From: Amylibacter sp.
GTDB lineage: Bacteria; Pseudomonadota; Alphaproteobacteria; Rhodobacterales; Rhodobacteraceae
NCBI GenBank assembly: GCA_027083485.1
Contig: JALWOO010000635.1
Location: 1 to 16,092 of the forward strand
Length of the DNA: 16,092 bases
Direction: 5' to 3'
This document shows, in pieces, positions 7,638-14,601 of this stretch. Both the position numbers and the translations under genes were made by a program. The notes under the pieces are model-generated. The model saw nothing but the letters and a program-made list of their open reading frames with translations. It made no database searches and was not told the DNA's origin. Position 1 is the first letter of the stretch. The number at the start of each line of letters is the position of its first letter.

Positions 7638-8818
7638 TCACCGTAGACGAAGCCCTTGCTGGCGTTCTGGACCTGTTTGAACCGCTGACAACCGAAACCG
7701 TCCCTTTGGCACAATCCGCCGGCCGCGTCTTGGCCGTTGATGCTGTTGCCAAGCGCGAACAACCGCCTTTTGCCAGCTCTGCCATGGACGGCTATGCGGT
7801 GAAATCTGCGGACCTGCACACAGGCGCAACCCTGCAAGTCATCGGGGAATCCGCAGCCGGTGGCGGCTTTGATGGCGAAATCCGGTCCGGCCAATGCGTG
7901 CGCATCTTTACCGGCGCACCTGTGCCAGCCGGGGCCGATCGCATCCTGATTCAGGAGGACACCACCAGAGACGGCGATACCATCACCGTTACGGAAAACA
8001 TCGACAAAGGCCCCTATATTCGCCCCGCAGGCGGGGATTTCAAAATTGGCGACGTGATTTCCGCGCCACGCGTGCTGCGTGCCTCCGATATTGCCCTGCT
8101 GGCCTCTATGAACATTCCCGAAGTCACCGTCCGGCGCAAACCGCAAATCGCGCTGGTGGCAACAGGAGATGAACTGGTCATGCCCGGCGAAGATCCGGCT
8201 GCATCGCAAATTATCTCCTCCAATAATTTCGGCCTCAAGGCCCTGGTCGAAGCCCACGGAGCCGAGGGCCGCCTCTTGCCCATAGCCAGAGACACGCCCC
8301 AATCCCTGCGTGCAGTCCTTGATCTGGCCGCCAGCGCCGATGTGATCGTCACCCTTGGCGGCGCATCTGTCGGCGATCACGATCTAGTCGGTCAGGTCGC
8401 CGGCGACGCGGGCCTTGATCTGTCCTTTTACAAAGTGGCCATGCGCCCGGGCAAACCGCTGATGGCCGGCATGCTGAAGGGCACTCCGATGATTGGCCTG
8501 CCGGGAAATCCGGTCTCCTCTATGGTTTGCGGTCAGCTGTTCCTGATCCCCGCCATCCGCGCCATGCTCGGCCTTGGCAAAGCCGCCATGCCCCGCGAAA
8601 CAGCCAGCCTTGGCTGTAACATCGGCCCAAACGGCCCGCGCGCCCATTTCATGCGTGCCGAGCTGGCCTTGCAAAACGGGAAGCTCACCTGCACACCGTT
8701 TGAACGTCAGGACAGCTCCCTGCTCTCGGTTCTGGCCCGCGCCAACTGCCTGATGGTCCGCGCCCCGAACGAGCCGGCACGCAAGGCCGGTGACACTGTG
8801 GCATTCATCCGCATCTAA
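7634..8818 (+). CDS. moeA: Molybdopterin molybdotransferase
   Basis: The 394-residue cytoplasmic enzyme inserts molybdate into adenylylated molybdopterin, the last general step of cofactor synthesis. Family motifs appear in order: SAMDGYAV (49-56), IFTGAPVPAGAD (91-102), the GDF turn at 134-136, VATGDEL (175-181), the MoCF-type LGGASVGDHD (241-250), MRPGKP (270-275) and IGLPGNPVSS (287-296). The chosen start at 7634 lies in an ATGA overlap with the GIY-YIG gene; a longer frame from 7595 would add 13 residues foreign to the family. The ribosome-binding site is weak (AAGAAG, 7618-7623), so translation probably depends on coupling to the upstream gene. The gene ends five bases before a strong stem-loop. 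In many Rhodobacterales I recall lexA following moeA; it does not here. Confidence 0.96.
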   Translation: MITVDEALAGVLDLFEPLTTETVPLAQSAGRVLAVDAVAKREQPPFASSAMDGYAVKSADLHTGATLQVIGESAAGGGFDGEIRSGQCVRIFTGAPVPAGADRILIQEDTTRDGDTITVTENIDKGPYIRPAGGDFKIGDVISAPRVLRASDIALLASMNIPEVTVRRKPQIALVATGDELVMPGEDPAASQIISSNNFGLKALVEAHGAEGRLLPIARDTPQSLRAVLDLAASADVIVTLGGASVGDHDLVGQVAGDAGLDLSFYKVAMRPGKPLMAGMLKGTPMIGLPGNPVSSMVCGQLFLIPAIRAMLGLGKAAMPRETASLGCNIGPNGPRAHFMRAELALQNGKLTCTPFERQDSSLLSVLARANCLMVRAPNEPARKAGDTVAFIRI

Positions 8819-8823
8819 AACAA

Positions 8824-8851
8824 ATGCTCCGCCCGTCACCGGACGGAGCAT
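8824..8851 (+). terminator. Rho-independent terminator-like stem-loop after moeA
   Basis: ATGCTCCG (8824-8831) pairs with CGGAGCAT (8844-8851). Inside, one C/A mismatch is followed by CCG/CGG pairing around the loop TCAC. The stem is followed by CTCCATTTTC, a modest T-rich tail. It begins five bases after the moeA stop and should end the trpG-moeA transcript. Confidence 0.65.
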
Positions 8852-8908
8852 CTCCATTTTCACGGCCATCGGCTTCCCAGCCTGTACCGTGCAGGCAACA
8901 CGCCTCAT

Positions 8909-9001
8909 AAACATTTCCATTTTCTTAAAATATCCCCGCCGGAGGCATAAAAGTTATAATGCGCTCCGCGCGGGAGATATTTGACGAAAATGGAAATGTT
9001 T
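8909..9001. repeat. 93-bp near-perfect inverted repeat (paired REP-like units)
   Basis: The outer 16 bases, AAACATTTCCATTTTC (8909-8924), are repeated exactly as the reverse complement at 8986-9001. Pairing continues inward to GCAT/ATGC around the 10-base loop at 8949-8958. By hand alignment 38 of the 40 left-arm bases match the right arm, which carries three extra single bases. Each arm contains the core ATATTT-N3-GAAAATGGAA, in opposite directions, and the same core recurs at 12193-12211. The element lies between the moeA terminator and the valine cluster. It is a candidate for a genome-wide repeat family or a non-autonomous mobile element; a second role in ending transcription or protecting RNA is possible. 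Confidence 0.85.
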
Positions 9002-9077
9002 CCGGTTGCAAAACTCTCGAAACAATTGGAATTTAACAGGTGTTCAGTTAACCTGCCCAAAACACAAAGGTCACCCG
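9002..9077 (+). promoter_or_regulatory. Leader/control region of the valine cluster
   Basis: The 76 bases between the palindrome and the acyl-CoA dehydrogenase start must hold the promoter unless transcription comes from upstream. Visible pieces are a -35-like TTGCAA at 9006-9011, an inverted repeat CAGGT (9037-9041)/ACCTG (9051-9055), and TTAAC repeated directly at 9033 and 9048. No strong -10 stands at the right spacing. The AAAGG ribosome-binding site is at 9066-9070. Confidence 0.3.
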
Positions 9078-10223
9078 ATGGATTTTGCCCTTACCGAAGA
9101 ACAAAGCGCTATTTTTGATATGGTTTATGCCTTCGGGCAGGAAAACATCGCGCCTTTTGCGCGGGAGTGGGAGGCCGCCGGCACCATTCCCAAGGACCTC
9201 TGGCCGCAAGTGGCGGAACTGGGGTTGGGCGGGATTTATGTTTCCGAAAAATCCGGCGGTACCGGCCTGTCCCGTCTTGATGCCACGCTGATATTCGAGG
9301 CCTTGGCCATGGCCTGCCCTGCTGTTGGCTCGTTCCTGTCGATCCACAACATGTGCGCGGCAATGATCGACAAATTCGCCTCTGACGACATGAAGGCAAA
9401 ATGGTTGCCCGATATCTGCTCCATGCAGAAGGTGTTTTCCTATGCGCTCACCGAGCCGGGCTCCGGTTCCGATGCGGCAGCGCTGCGCACCAAAGCGGTG
9501 GCGGTTGACGGGGGCTGGCAGTTGAGCGGCACCAAGGCGTTTATTTCCGGTGGCGGCTATTCGGATGCCTATGTGGTGATGGCGCGCAGCGGCGGTGAGG
9601 GACCAAAGGGAATTTCGGCCTATATTGTCGAGGACGGCAGCGACGGGCTTTCGTTCGGGGCGCTGGAGCAAAAAATGGGCTGGCGCGCGCAGCCGACCGC
9701 ACAGGTTCAGATGGACGATTGTTTTGTGCCTGCCGATCAGATGGTCGGCGAGGAAGGGCGCGGGTTTTCCTATGCCATGGCCGGACTGGATGGCGGGCGC
9801 CTGAATATTGCCGCCTCGGCCCTTGGGGGCGCACAGGCGGCGCTGGATGCGACGCTGGCCTATATGGGCGAGCGCAAGGCCTTTGGCCGCCCGATTGACC
9901 AGTTTCAGGCGCTGCAATTCCGGCTGGCGGATATGGAAACCGAATTGCAGGCCGCGCGGGTGTTCCTGCGGCAAGCCGCGTGGAAATACGATACCGGCGC
10001 GCCGGATGCGACCAAATATTGCGCCATGGCCAAGCGGTTTGTCACCGATGTGGCCTTTGAGGTGGCCAACAACTGTCTGCAACTGCATGGCGGCTATGGC
10101 TATCTGGCGGATTACGGTATCGAAAAAATCGTGCGCGATTTGCGGGTGCACCAGATCCTTGAGGGCACCAATGAAATCATGCGCCTGATCGTCAGCCGTG
10201 CCATGCTGGCAGAGCGGGGTTAG
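9078..10223 (+). CDS. Acyl-CoA dehydrogenase, probably isobutyryl-CoA dehydrogenase
   Basis: The 381-residue flavoenzyme oxidises an acyl-CoA to the 2,3-enoyl-CoA, passing electrons to ETF. The first family signature is at about 123-137 (ALTEPGSGSDAAALR). The second runs from 336 (LHGGYGYLADYGIEK), followed by VRDLRVHQILEGTNEI with the catalytic base Glu362. The length is that of short/branched-chain members. Because the next two genes are the hydrolase and dehydrogenase of the valine route, isobutyryl-CoA is the likely substrate; 2-methylbutyryl-CoA or another short acyl-CoA is possible. The start at 9078 gives the family opening MDFALTEEQ and has AAAGG seven bases upstream; a 24-residue extension from 9006 reads through the leader and was rejected. 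Confidence 0.93.
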   Translation: MDFALTEEQSAIFDMVYAFGQENIAPFAREWEAAGTIPKDLWPQVAELGLGGIYVSEKSGGTGLSRLDATLIFEALAMACPAVGSFLSIHNMCAAMIDKFASDDMKAKWLPDICSMQKVFSYALTEPGSGSDAAALRTKAVAVDGGWQLSGTKAFISGGGYSDAYVVMARSGGEGPKGISAYIVEDGSDGLSFGALEQKMGWRAQPTAQVQMDDCFVPADQMVGEEGRGFSYAMAGLDGGRLNIAASALGGAQAALDATLAYMGERKAFGRPIDQFQALQFRLADMETELQAARVFLRQAAWKYDTGAPDATKYCAMAKRFVTDVAFEVANNCLQLHGGYGYLADYGIEKIVRDLRVHQILEGTNEIMRLIVSRAMLAERG

Positions 10224-10225
10224 GC

Positions 10226-11263
10226 ATGGATAACATCAATATTCGCAAGGTCTGCAAATGCGGGCGTATTACCCTGGACCGCCCCAAAGCGCTGAATGCG
10301 CTGAGCTATGACAACTGTCTGGCGATTGAAAAGGCGCTGGATCAGTGGCACGATGATGACGACGTGGCCATGGTGGTAATTGATGCCAAGGGCGAAAAGG
10401 CCTTTTGTGCGGGCGGCGATATTCAGGTGATGTATGACACGGCTATTGCGGGGGATTTCGATTATGGCCGCCGCTTCTGGCGGGATGAATACCGGCTGAA
10501 CGCCAAGATTTTCAATTACCCCAAGCCCTATGCCGCCTTTATGCAGGGCTTCAACATGGGCGGCGGGGTTGGGGTTTCCTGCCATGGCTCGCACCGGATT
10601 GTGTGCGAGACCAGTAAAATCGCCATGCCCGAGACCGGCATTGGCCTTGTGCCGGATGTAGGTGGCTCGCTGTTACTGGCTCGCGCCCCCGGGCGGCTGG
10701 GGGAATACCTTGGCAGCACCGGCGGGCGCATGGATGCGGGCAATGCAATTTATGCGGGGTTTGCGGATTATTACATTCCCTTTGCCGATTGGCCGCAGCT
10801 GATTGAAGCGCTGGAACAAAGCGGCGACTGGTCCCTGATCGATCAGGCTGCACAAACGGTACCAAGCGCCAGCCTTGCCGATCAGCAGGCCGATATCGAT
10901 CGCCATTTTGCAGGTGAAACCCACCGCGATATTTTGCGCTCCTTGCAGCACGAGGACAGCGTATTCACCACCAAGACCCTGAAAACATTGTCACAAAAAA
11001 GCCCGCTTGCCGTGGCCTGTGCCGTTGAGATTTGCCATCGGGTGCGCGCAAGCGACAGTATTTTTGCCGCCCTGAGCCAGGAATTCAGATTTACCTGGCG
11101 CGCGGCGGAACATGGCGATTTTATCGAAGGTATTCGGGCCTTGATCATCGACAAGGACAACGCACCGCGCTGGAAACATGCCGGTCTGGCCGAGGTATCG
11201 GACGTTGACGTAATGCAAATGCTGCTGCCCCTTGGGGAACAGGCGCTACAACAGGAGAAATGA
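10226..11263 (+). CDS. 3-hydroxyisobutyryl-CoA hydrolase (enoyl-CoA hydratase/isomerase family)
   Basis: The 345-residue protein is a crotonase-fold enzyme that hydrolyses 3-hydroxyisobutyryl-CoA to free 3-hydroxyisobutyrate in valine breakdown. The oxyanion-hole segments are FCAGGD (60-65) and FNMGGGVGVS (109-118). Catalytic residues are Glu136 and Asp144 in MPETGIGLVPDVGGS. The C-terminal signature FIEGIRALIIDKDNAPRWK (299-317) separates the hydrolases from ordinary hydratases, and the length of about 345 agrees. Without that region it could have been called an enoyl-CoA hydratase. A CKC pair at residues 10-12 sits where homologues I recall have small or charged residues; its meaning is unclear. 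It starts two bases after the dehydrogenase stop, and mmsB starts one base after its own stop, so the three genes form an operon. Confidence 0.92.
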   Translation: MDNINIRKVCKCGRITLDRPKALNALSYDNCLAIEKALDQWHDDDDVAMVVIDAKGEKAFCAGGDIQVMYDTAIAGDFDYGRRFWRDEYRLNAKIFNYPKPYAAFMQGFNMGGGVGVSCHGSHRIVCETSKIAMPETGIGLVPDVGGSLLLARAPGRLGEYLGSTGGRMDAGNAIYAGFADYYIPFADWPQLIEALEQSGDWSLIDQAAQTVPSASLADQQADIDRHFAGETHRDILRSLQHEDSVFTTKTLKTLSQKSPLAVACAVEICHRVRASDSIFAALSQEFRFTWRAAEHGDFIEGIRALIIDKDNAPRWKHAGLAEVSDVDVMQMLLPLGEQALQQEK

Positions 11264-11264
11264 C

Positions 11265-12134
11265 ATGAAAATCGGTTTTATCGGGCTTGGAAATATGGGC
11301 GGCCCAATGGCGGCCAATCTGGCGAAAGCGGGCCATGAGGTTATCGGCTTTGATTTGGCGGCCCCTGCCCCTGAAGGCGTGACAATGGCTGCAAGCGGTG
11401 CTAAGGCCGGCAGCGGGGTTGACGCGGTGATTACCATGCTGCCCAATGGCAAAATCCTGCGCGCGGTGGCGGATGAAATCATTCCGGCCATGGATAAGGG
11501 TACGCTGTTTGTTGACTGTTCCACCGTGGATGTGGACAGTGCGCGCGCGGTGGCGCAGCAGGCGGTTGATGCCGGTCTGGCCCCTGTGGATGCGCCGGTA
11601 TCGGGTGGCACCACCGGCGCGGTTGCGGGCACATTGACGTTTATGGCAGGCGGGCCGGATCAGGCCTTTGCCCGTGCGGAACCGTTGTTTGATATCATGG
11701 GTCAGAAGGCCGTTCATTGCGGGCCGTCCGGTAACGGGCAAGCGGCGAAAATTTGTAACAACATGATCCTTGGCGCGACCATGATTGCAACTTGTGAATC
11801 CTTTGCGCTGGCGGACAAGCTGGGTCTGGACCGCCAGAAAATGTTCGATGTGGTGTCCACCTCCTCCGGCTATAGCTGGACCATGAATGCCTATTGCCCT
11901 GCCCCCGGTGTCGGGCCGCAATCACCGGCGGATAATGATTACAAGCCGGGGTTTGCGTCCGAATTGATGCTCAAGGATTTACGCCTGAGCCAGCAAGCCG
12001 CCGAAGCGGTGGATGCGGATACGCCTATGGGGCAGCGGGCAACGGAGCTTTATGCGCAATTTGTCGAGAGTGAAGACGGGTTGGGAAGCGATTTTTCCGC
12101 CATGTTGCCTCGGTTCGAAAAACGCGGGCGGTAG
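11265..12134 (+). CDS. mmsB: 3-hydroxyisobutyrate dehydrogenase
   Basis: The 289-residue NAD-dependent enzyme oxidises 3-hydroxyisobutyrate to methylmalonate semialdehyde. The Rossmann nucleotide loop GFIGLGNMGGPMAANL is at 4-19. The substrate-binding PVSGGTTGA is at 111-119, and the catalytic lysine is Lys162 in GNGQAAKICNN. These match the beta-hydroxyacid dehydrogenase family, and the valine-cluster context singles out MmsB. I chose the ATG at 11265, which has AGGAG seven bases upstream; the longer frame from 11232 adds 11 residues inside the previous gene. The next enzyme of the pathway, methylmalonate-semialdehyde dehydrogenase (mmsA), is absent downstream, where a repeat element and a convergent operon follow. 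Confidence 0.94.
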   Translation: MKIGFIGLGNMGGPMAANLAKAGHEVIGFDLAAPAPEGVTMAASGAKAGSGVDAVITMLPNGKILRAVADEIIPAMDKGTLFVDCSTVDVDSARAVAQQAVDAGLAPVDAPVSGGTTGAVAGTLTFMAGGPDQAFARAEPLFDIMGQKAVHCGPSGNGQAAKICNNMILGATMIATCESFALADKLGLDRQKMFDVVSTSSGYSWTMNAYCPAPGVGPQSPADNDYKPGFASELMLKDLRLSQQAAEAVDADTPMGQRATELYAQFVESEDGLGSDFSAMLPRFEKRGR

Positions 12135-12149
12135 GTTTCGTAGACAGGG

Positions 12150-12211
12150 TTTTCAGGGGGCGCTGCCCCCAGCCCTTCGGGCTTCCCCCGGAATATTTCG
12201 GGAAAATGGAA
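12150..12211 (+). repeat. Second REP-like element sharing the ATATTT-N3-GAAAATGGAA core
   Basis: The element comprises the two GC-rich hairpins, then a CCCG/CGGG stem around GAATATTT, and ends in GAAAATGGAA (12202-12211). The core at 12193-12211 has the same spacing as both arms of the 93-bp palindrome near 8909-9001. TTTTC at 12150-12154 can pair with GAAAA at 12202-12206, closing the whole structure. It fills the non-coding gap between mmsB and the convergent phosphatase gene. Confidence 0.7.
12156..12183. terminator. Tandem GC-rich hairpins between convergent operons
   Basis: GGGGGC-GCT-GCCCCC (12156-12170) is followed at once by AGCCC-TTC-GGGCT (12171-12183). Both would fold in transcripts from either strand, so they could stop both mmsB and the phosphatase gene. 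No clean T-run follows on either strand, so the factor-independent mechanism is uncertain. Confidence 0.4.
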
Positions 12212-12244
12212 TTGTAGGCGGGGTTTGCTGCCTAGACGGCTGTT

Positions 12245-12988
12245 TTACTGCGTCATCAGGCTGGCCAGTCGGCTGCGCGTAGATCGTTCAAGACCTGCCT
12301 GCACGAGGTATTGCGGGATGGAGCCATAGGCCTCTTGCACGTGGGCGAGTGCTTTTTGCATGGTTTGCGGTTCGCATTTCAGCAGTTTTTTATAGGCCTC
12401 GATGTCCATGCCTTTTGCCCGCGCCAATTGCAGAAATTCGGCCACCAGATCGGTGATGAGCGGCGCGGTTTGGGCGTAATCAGCGATGATGTCTTTGTCT
12501 TCCACCTCTGCCAGCCCCAACAAAAGCGCGGCAATCAGGCCGGTGCGGTCCTTGCCAGCGGTGCAGTGGAACACCAGCAGACCTTCGGTATGGCTGGCGA
12601 TGGCCTCCAGCACCGTGCAGATTTCCGTTTGGCGGCTGGCGAGGGTGGAGATGTAGAAATCCAGCAGTGGATCATTGCCGGTCTCTTGTTCCACCATGGT
12701 TGCCGGCGCAAGCTGTTCAAACAGGCTGATGTTCAGATATTGCACCTCCGGATCGTCAACAAACGGGTTTGGCGCGGTTTCCAGTTCATTTTTGGCACGC
12801 AGATCAATCACTGTGCGCAGATTGTTTTGCTGTAGTTTTTGCCGATCGTCAGCCGTCAGACGGTGGGGCGAGTCCGCCCGCATCACCCGACGCCAGCGGG
12901 TTTCGCGCTTTTGCACCGTGCAATAGCCCCCCAGATCGCGAAAATTATAGGCACCCTTCAGGCACAGATGTCTTTGCTTTTGTTTCAT
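12245..12988 (-). CDS. Tyrosine/dual-specificity-type phosphatase (HCxxGKDRT family)
   Basis: The 247-residue protein has the cysteine-phosphatase P-loop HCTAGKDRTG at 141-150, with nucleophile Cys142 and phosphate-binding Arg148. The N-terminal NFRDLGGY (15-22) and VIDLRAKNE (60-68) are typical of the bacterial Y_phosphatase3 group (MptpB-like), whose members can act on phosphotyrosine, phosphoserine or phosphoinositides. No signal peptide is seen, so it should act in the cytoplasm. It is the last gene of the ABC-importer operon and overlaps the phosphodiesterase by ATGA, suggesting that its substrate is a small phosphomonoester rather than a signalling protein; that is inference from context. 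Length is normal for the family. Confidence 0.88.
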   Translation of the reverse strand: MKQKQRHLCLKGAYNFRDLGGYCTVQKRETRWRRVMRADSPHRLTADDRQKLQQNNLRTVIDLRAKNELETAPNPFVDDPEVQYLNISLFEQLAPATMVEQETGNDPLLDFYISTLASRQTEICTVLEAIASHTEGLLVFHCTAGKDRTGLIAALLLGLAEVEDKDIIADYAQTAPLITDLVAEFLQLARAKGMDIEAYKKLLKCEPQTMQKALAHVQEAYGSIPQYLVQAGLERSTRSRLASLMTQ

Positions 12989-13803
12989 CTGAATTTCTCG
13001 ACAATGGCTTTGGGCAGGGATTTGGTGATTGGTTGGTCCGGCGTGAGCGGCAAAAACGTGACGCTTAATCCATAATCATGGTATTTGCACAGGCCAAAGC
13101 CGGTGCAGTCCTTGATCGCCAGCGCATCGCTCACGGTTACATCAATAAGGTTGTGCAAGCCATTGTTAACAATCACGGGAATGCCGTGCCATTGCACCAC
13201 TTTGTTATGATGCACATGCCCGCAGAGCATCCCGACAATATTGTGATTTGCCAGTATTGCCGCCAGTTTTTCGCTATCTTGCCGGTTCATGCTCTCCCAG
13301 CGATAGGCCGCCTGTCCTGCCATGAATGGCGGATGATGCACCACCAGAAGCGTTGGCTGATCCGGATTACTGGCCAGTGTTTCCTGCAGGAAATCGAATT
13401 GACGGTCATCAAGGCCGCCACTGGTTTGACCGGGGATCAGGCTGTCCAGCGTCACCACTTGCAGCGCGCCAAAACGGGACACATGGCACAAGGGCGCATC
13501 GGGGGGGCTATTCGCGCAGACCTCGGGGAATACCTGATGAAAGGCACGCCGGTCATCGTGATTGCCAAGGGTGAACAGCAAGGGCATTGCCAAAGGACCC
13601 AGGGTATCGCGCAGCAATTCATAGCTGGCCACATCGCCCTGATTGGTCAGATCACCGCTGAGCACCACAAAATCAGGCGCGGGATCCATCGTCTGAATGA
13701 TATCAACCAATTTGCCAAGATTTCCAATCGTATCCGTGTGCACATTCGGGTCGTCCAGATCCGGATGCACCAGATGTATATCTGTCAGATGAAGAAAAAG
13801 CAT
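12985..13803 (-). CDS. Class III cyclic-nucleotide/glycerophospho-diesterase-like metallophosphoesterase
   Basis: The 272-residue binuclear metallophosphoesterase shows all metal ligands in order: Asp8 and His10 (LTDIH), Asp51 (SGDLTN), Asn81 and His82 (GNHDD), His156/157 (VVHHPPF), and His196 and His198 (GHVHHN). This spacing is nearly that of GpdQ and of CpdA/Icc phosphodiesterases. Candidate substrates are therefore glycerophosphodiesters, cyclic AMP or other phosphodiesters; sequence alone does not decide. No signal peptide is present. An AGGA ribosome-binding site is 7 bases before the ATG. The gene begins 12 bp after the OppF-like ATPase gene and overlaps the phosphatase by four bases, so the import and hydrolysis genes are co-transcribed. 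Confidence 0.9.
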   Translation of the reverse strand: MLFLHLTDIHLVHPDLDDPNVHTDTIGNLGKLVDIIQTMDPAPDFVVLSGDLTNQGDVASYELLRDTLGPLAMPLLFTLGNHDDRRAFHQVFPEVCANSPPDAPLCHVSRFGALQVVTLDSLIPGQTSGGLDDRQFDFLQETLASNPDQPTLLVVHHPPFMAGQAAYRWESMNRQDSEKLAAILANHNIVGMLCGHVHHNKVVQWHGIPVIVNNGLHNLIDVTVSDALAIKDCTGFGLCKYHDYGLSVTFLPLTPDQPITKSLPKAIVEKFR

Positions 13804-13815
13804 AAAATATTCCTG

Positions 13816-14601
13816 CTACATCCGCGCCGCTGCCACCAGCGAGCGCGTATAATCATGGGCCGGTGATCCCAATACTTTGGCGGTATCACCGGCTTCTAGA
13901 ATGCGGCCTTTTTGCAAGACAATAATCTTGTCGCAAATACTGGCGACAACCGCCAGATCATGGCTGATAAACAGCATGCTCAGGCCAAGTTCTGCCTGCA
14001 AATCCATCAAAAGATTGAGGATTTGCGCCTGCACAGAGACATCCAGCGCAGAGACGGCCTCATCCGCCACCAGCAAGGCCGGACGGGTGGAAATGGCGCG
14101 GGCAATGGCGATGCGCTGGCGTTGACCGCCGGAAAACTCGTGCGGGAATTTCAGGCCGTCCTGCGCTTGCAGCCCGACCTGTTCCAGCACCTCTGCCACG
14201 CGGGCCTGAATCTGGGGGGCTGCCAGCTTGCCAATCGCGCGCATCGGTTCGCCAATCGACCAGGCCACCGTGCGGCGCGGATCGAGCGAGCCGAAAGGAT
14301 CCTGAAACACCATCTGGAAATCCTGACGCAACAGACGCAAATCGGCCGGATCGAGGGTGTTGATATCCTGCCCCTGAAACAGAATACGCCCCGTGTCCGG
14401 TGCTTCGAACGCCATCACCATTTTCGCCAGGGTCGATTTGCCAGAGCCGCTTTCCCCGACAATCCCGAGGGTTTGCCCCCGCTTCAGATCAAAGCTTGCG
14501 TTTTGCACGGCGGTCAGCACCGGTGCCGGTTTGAACAGGGCCTGTTTGGGCAATTTGTAATGGCGCGATACATTTTCCACGCGCAATAATTTATCCGTCA
14601 T
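13816..14601 (-). CDS. ABC transporter ATP-binding protein (OppF/DppF-like)
   Basis: The 261-residue ATPase pairs with the OppD-like subunit to drive a peptide/nickel-family importer. The Walker A motif GESGSGKS is at 49-56, the Q-loop at about 97-101 (MVFQD), the signature FSGGQRQR at 156-163, Walker B LLVADE at 176-181 and the switch histidine at 214. Two oddities are visible: the usual DEPVSALD reads DEAVSALD, and the protein ends right after the YTRSLVAAAR segment, without the cysteine-bearing C-terminal oligo_HPY tail seen in its partner. The start at 14601 was preferred over 14604 and 14634 because an AAAGGGG site lies 6 bases upstream. It overlaps the end of the OppD-like gene by 11 bases. 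Confidence 0.93.
   Translation of the reverse strand: MTDKLLRVENVSRHYKLPKQALFKPAPVLTAVQNASFDLKRGQTLGIVGESGSGKSTLAKMVMAFEAPDTGRILFQGQDINTLDPADLRLLRQDFQMVFQDPFGSLDPRRTVAWSIGEPMRAIGKLAAPQIQARVAEVLEQVGLQAQDGLKFPHEFSGGQRQRIAIARAISTRPALLVADEAVSALDVSVQAQILNLLMDLQAELGLSMLFISHDLAVVASICDKIIVLQKGRILEAGDTAKVLGSPAHDYTRSLVAAARM

Noticed and set aside
8790-8984. 64-codon plus-strand frame across the moeA end and the repeat
   Set aside because: It overlaps the moeA end out of frame and runs through the terminator and the palindrome; no ribosome-binding site or motif was seen.
9048-10151. 367-codon open frame on the minus strand opposite the acyl-CoA dehydrogenase
   Set aside because: It lies entirely or almost entirely within a gene with clear family signatures, shows no recognisable motif, and long antisense frames are expected in GC-rich coding DNA.
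13078-13866. 262-codon plus-strand frame opposite the phosphodiesterase gene
   Set aside because: All metal-binding motifs are on the minus strand; the antisense frame shows no domain.
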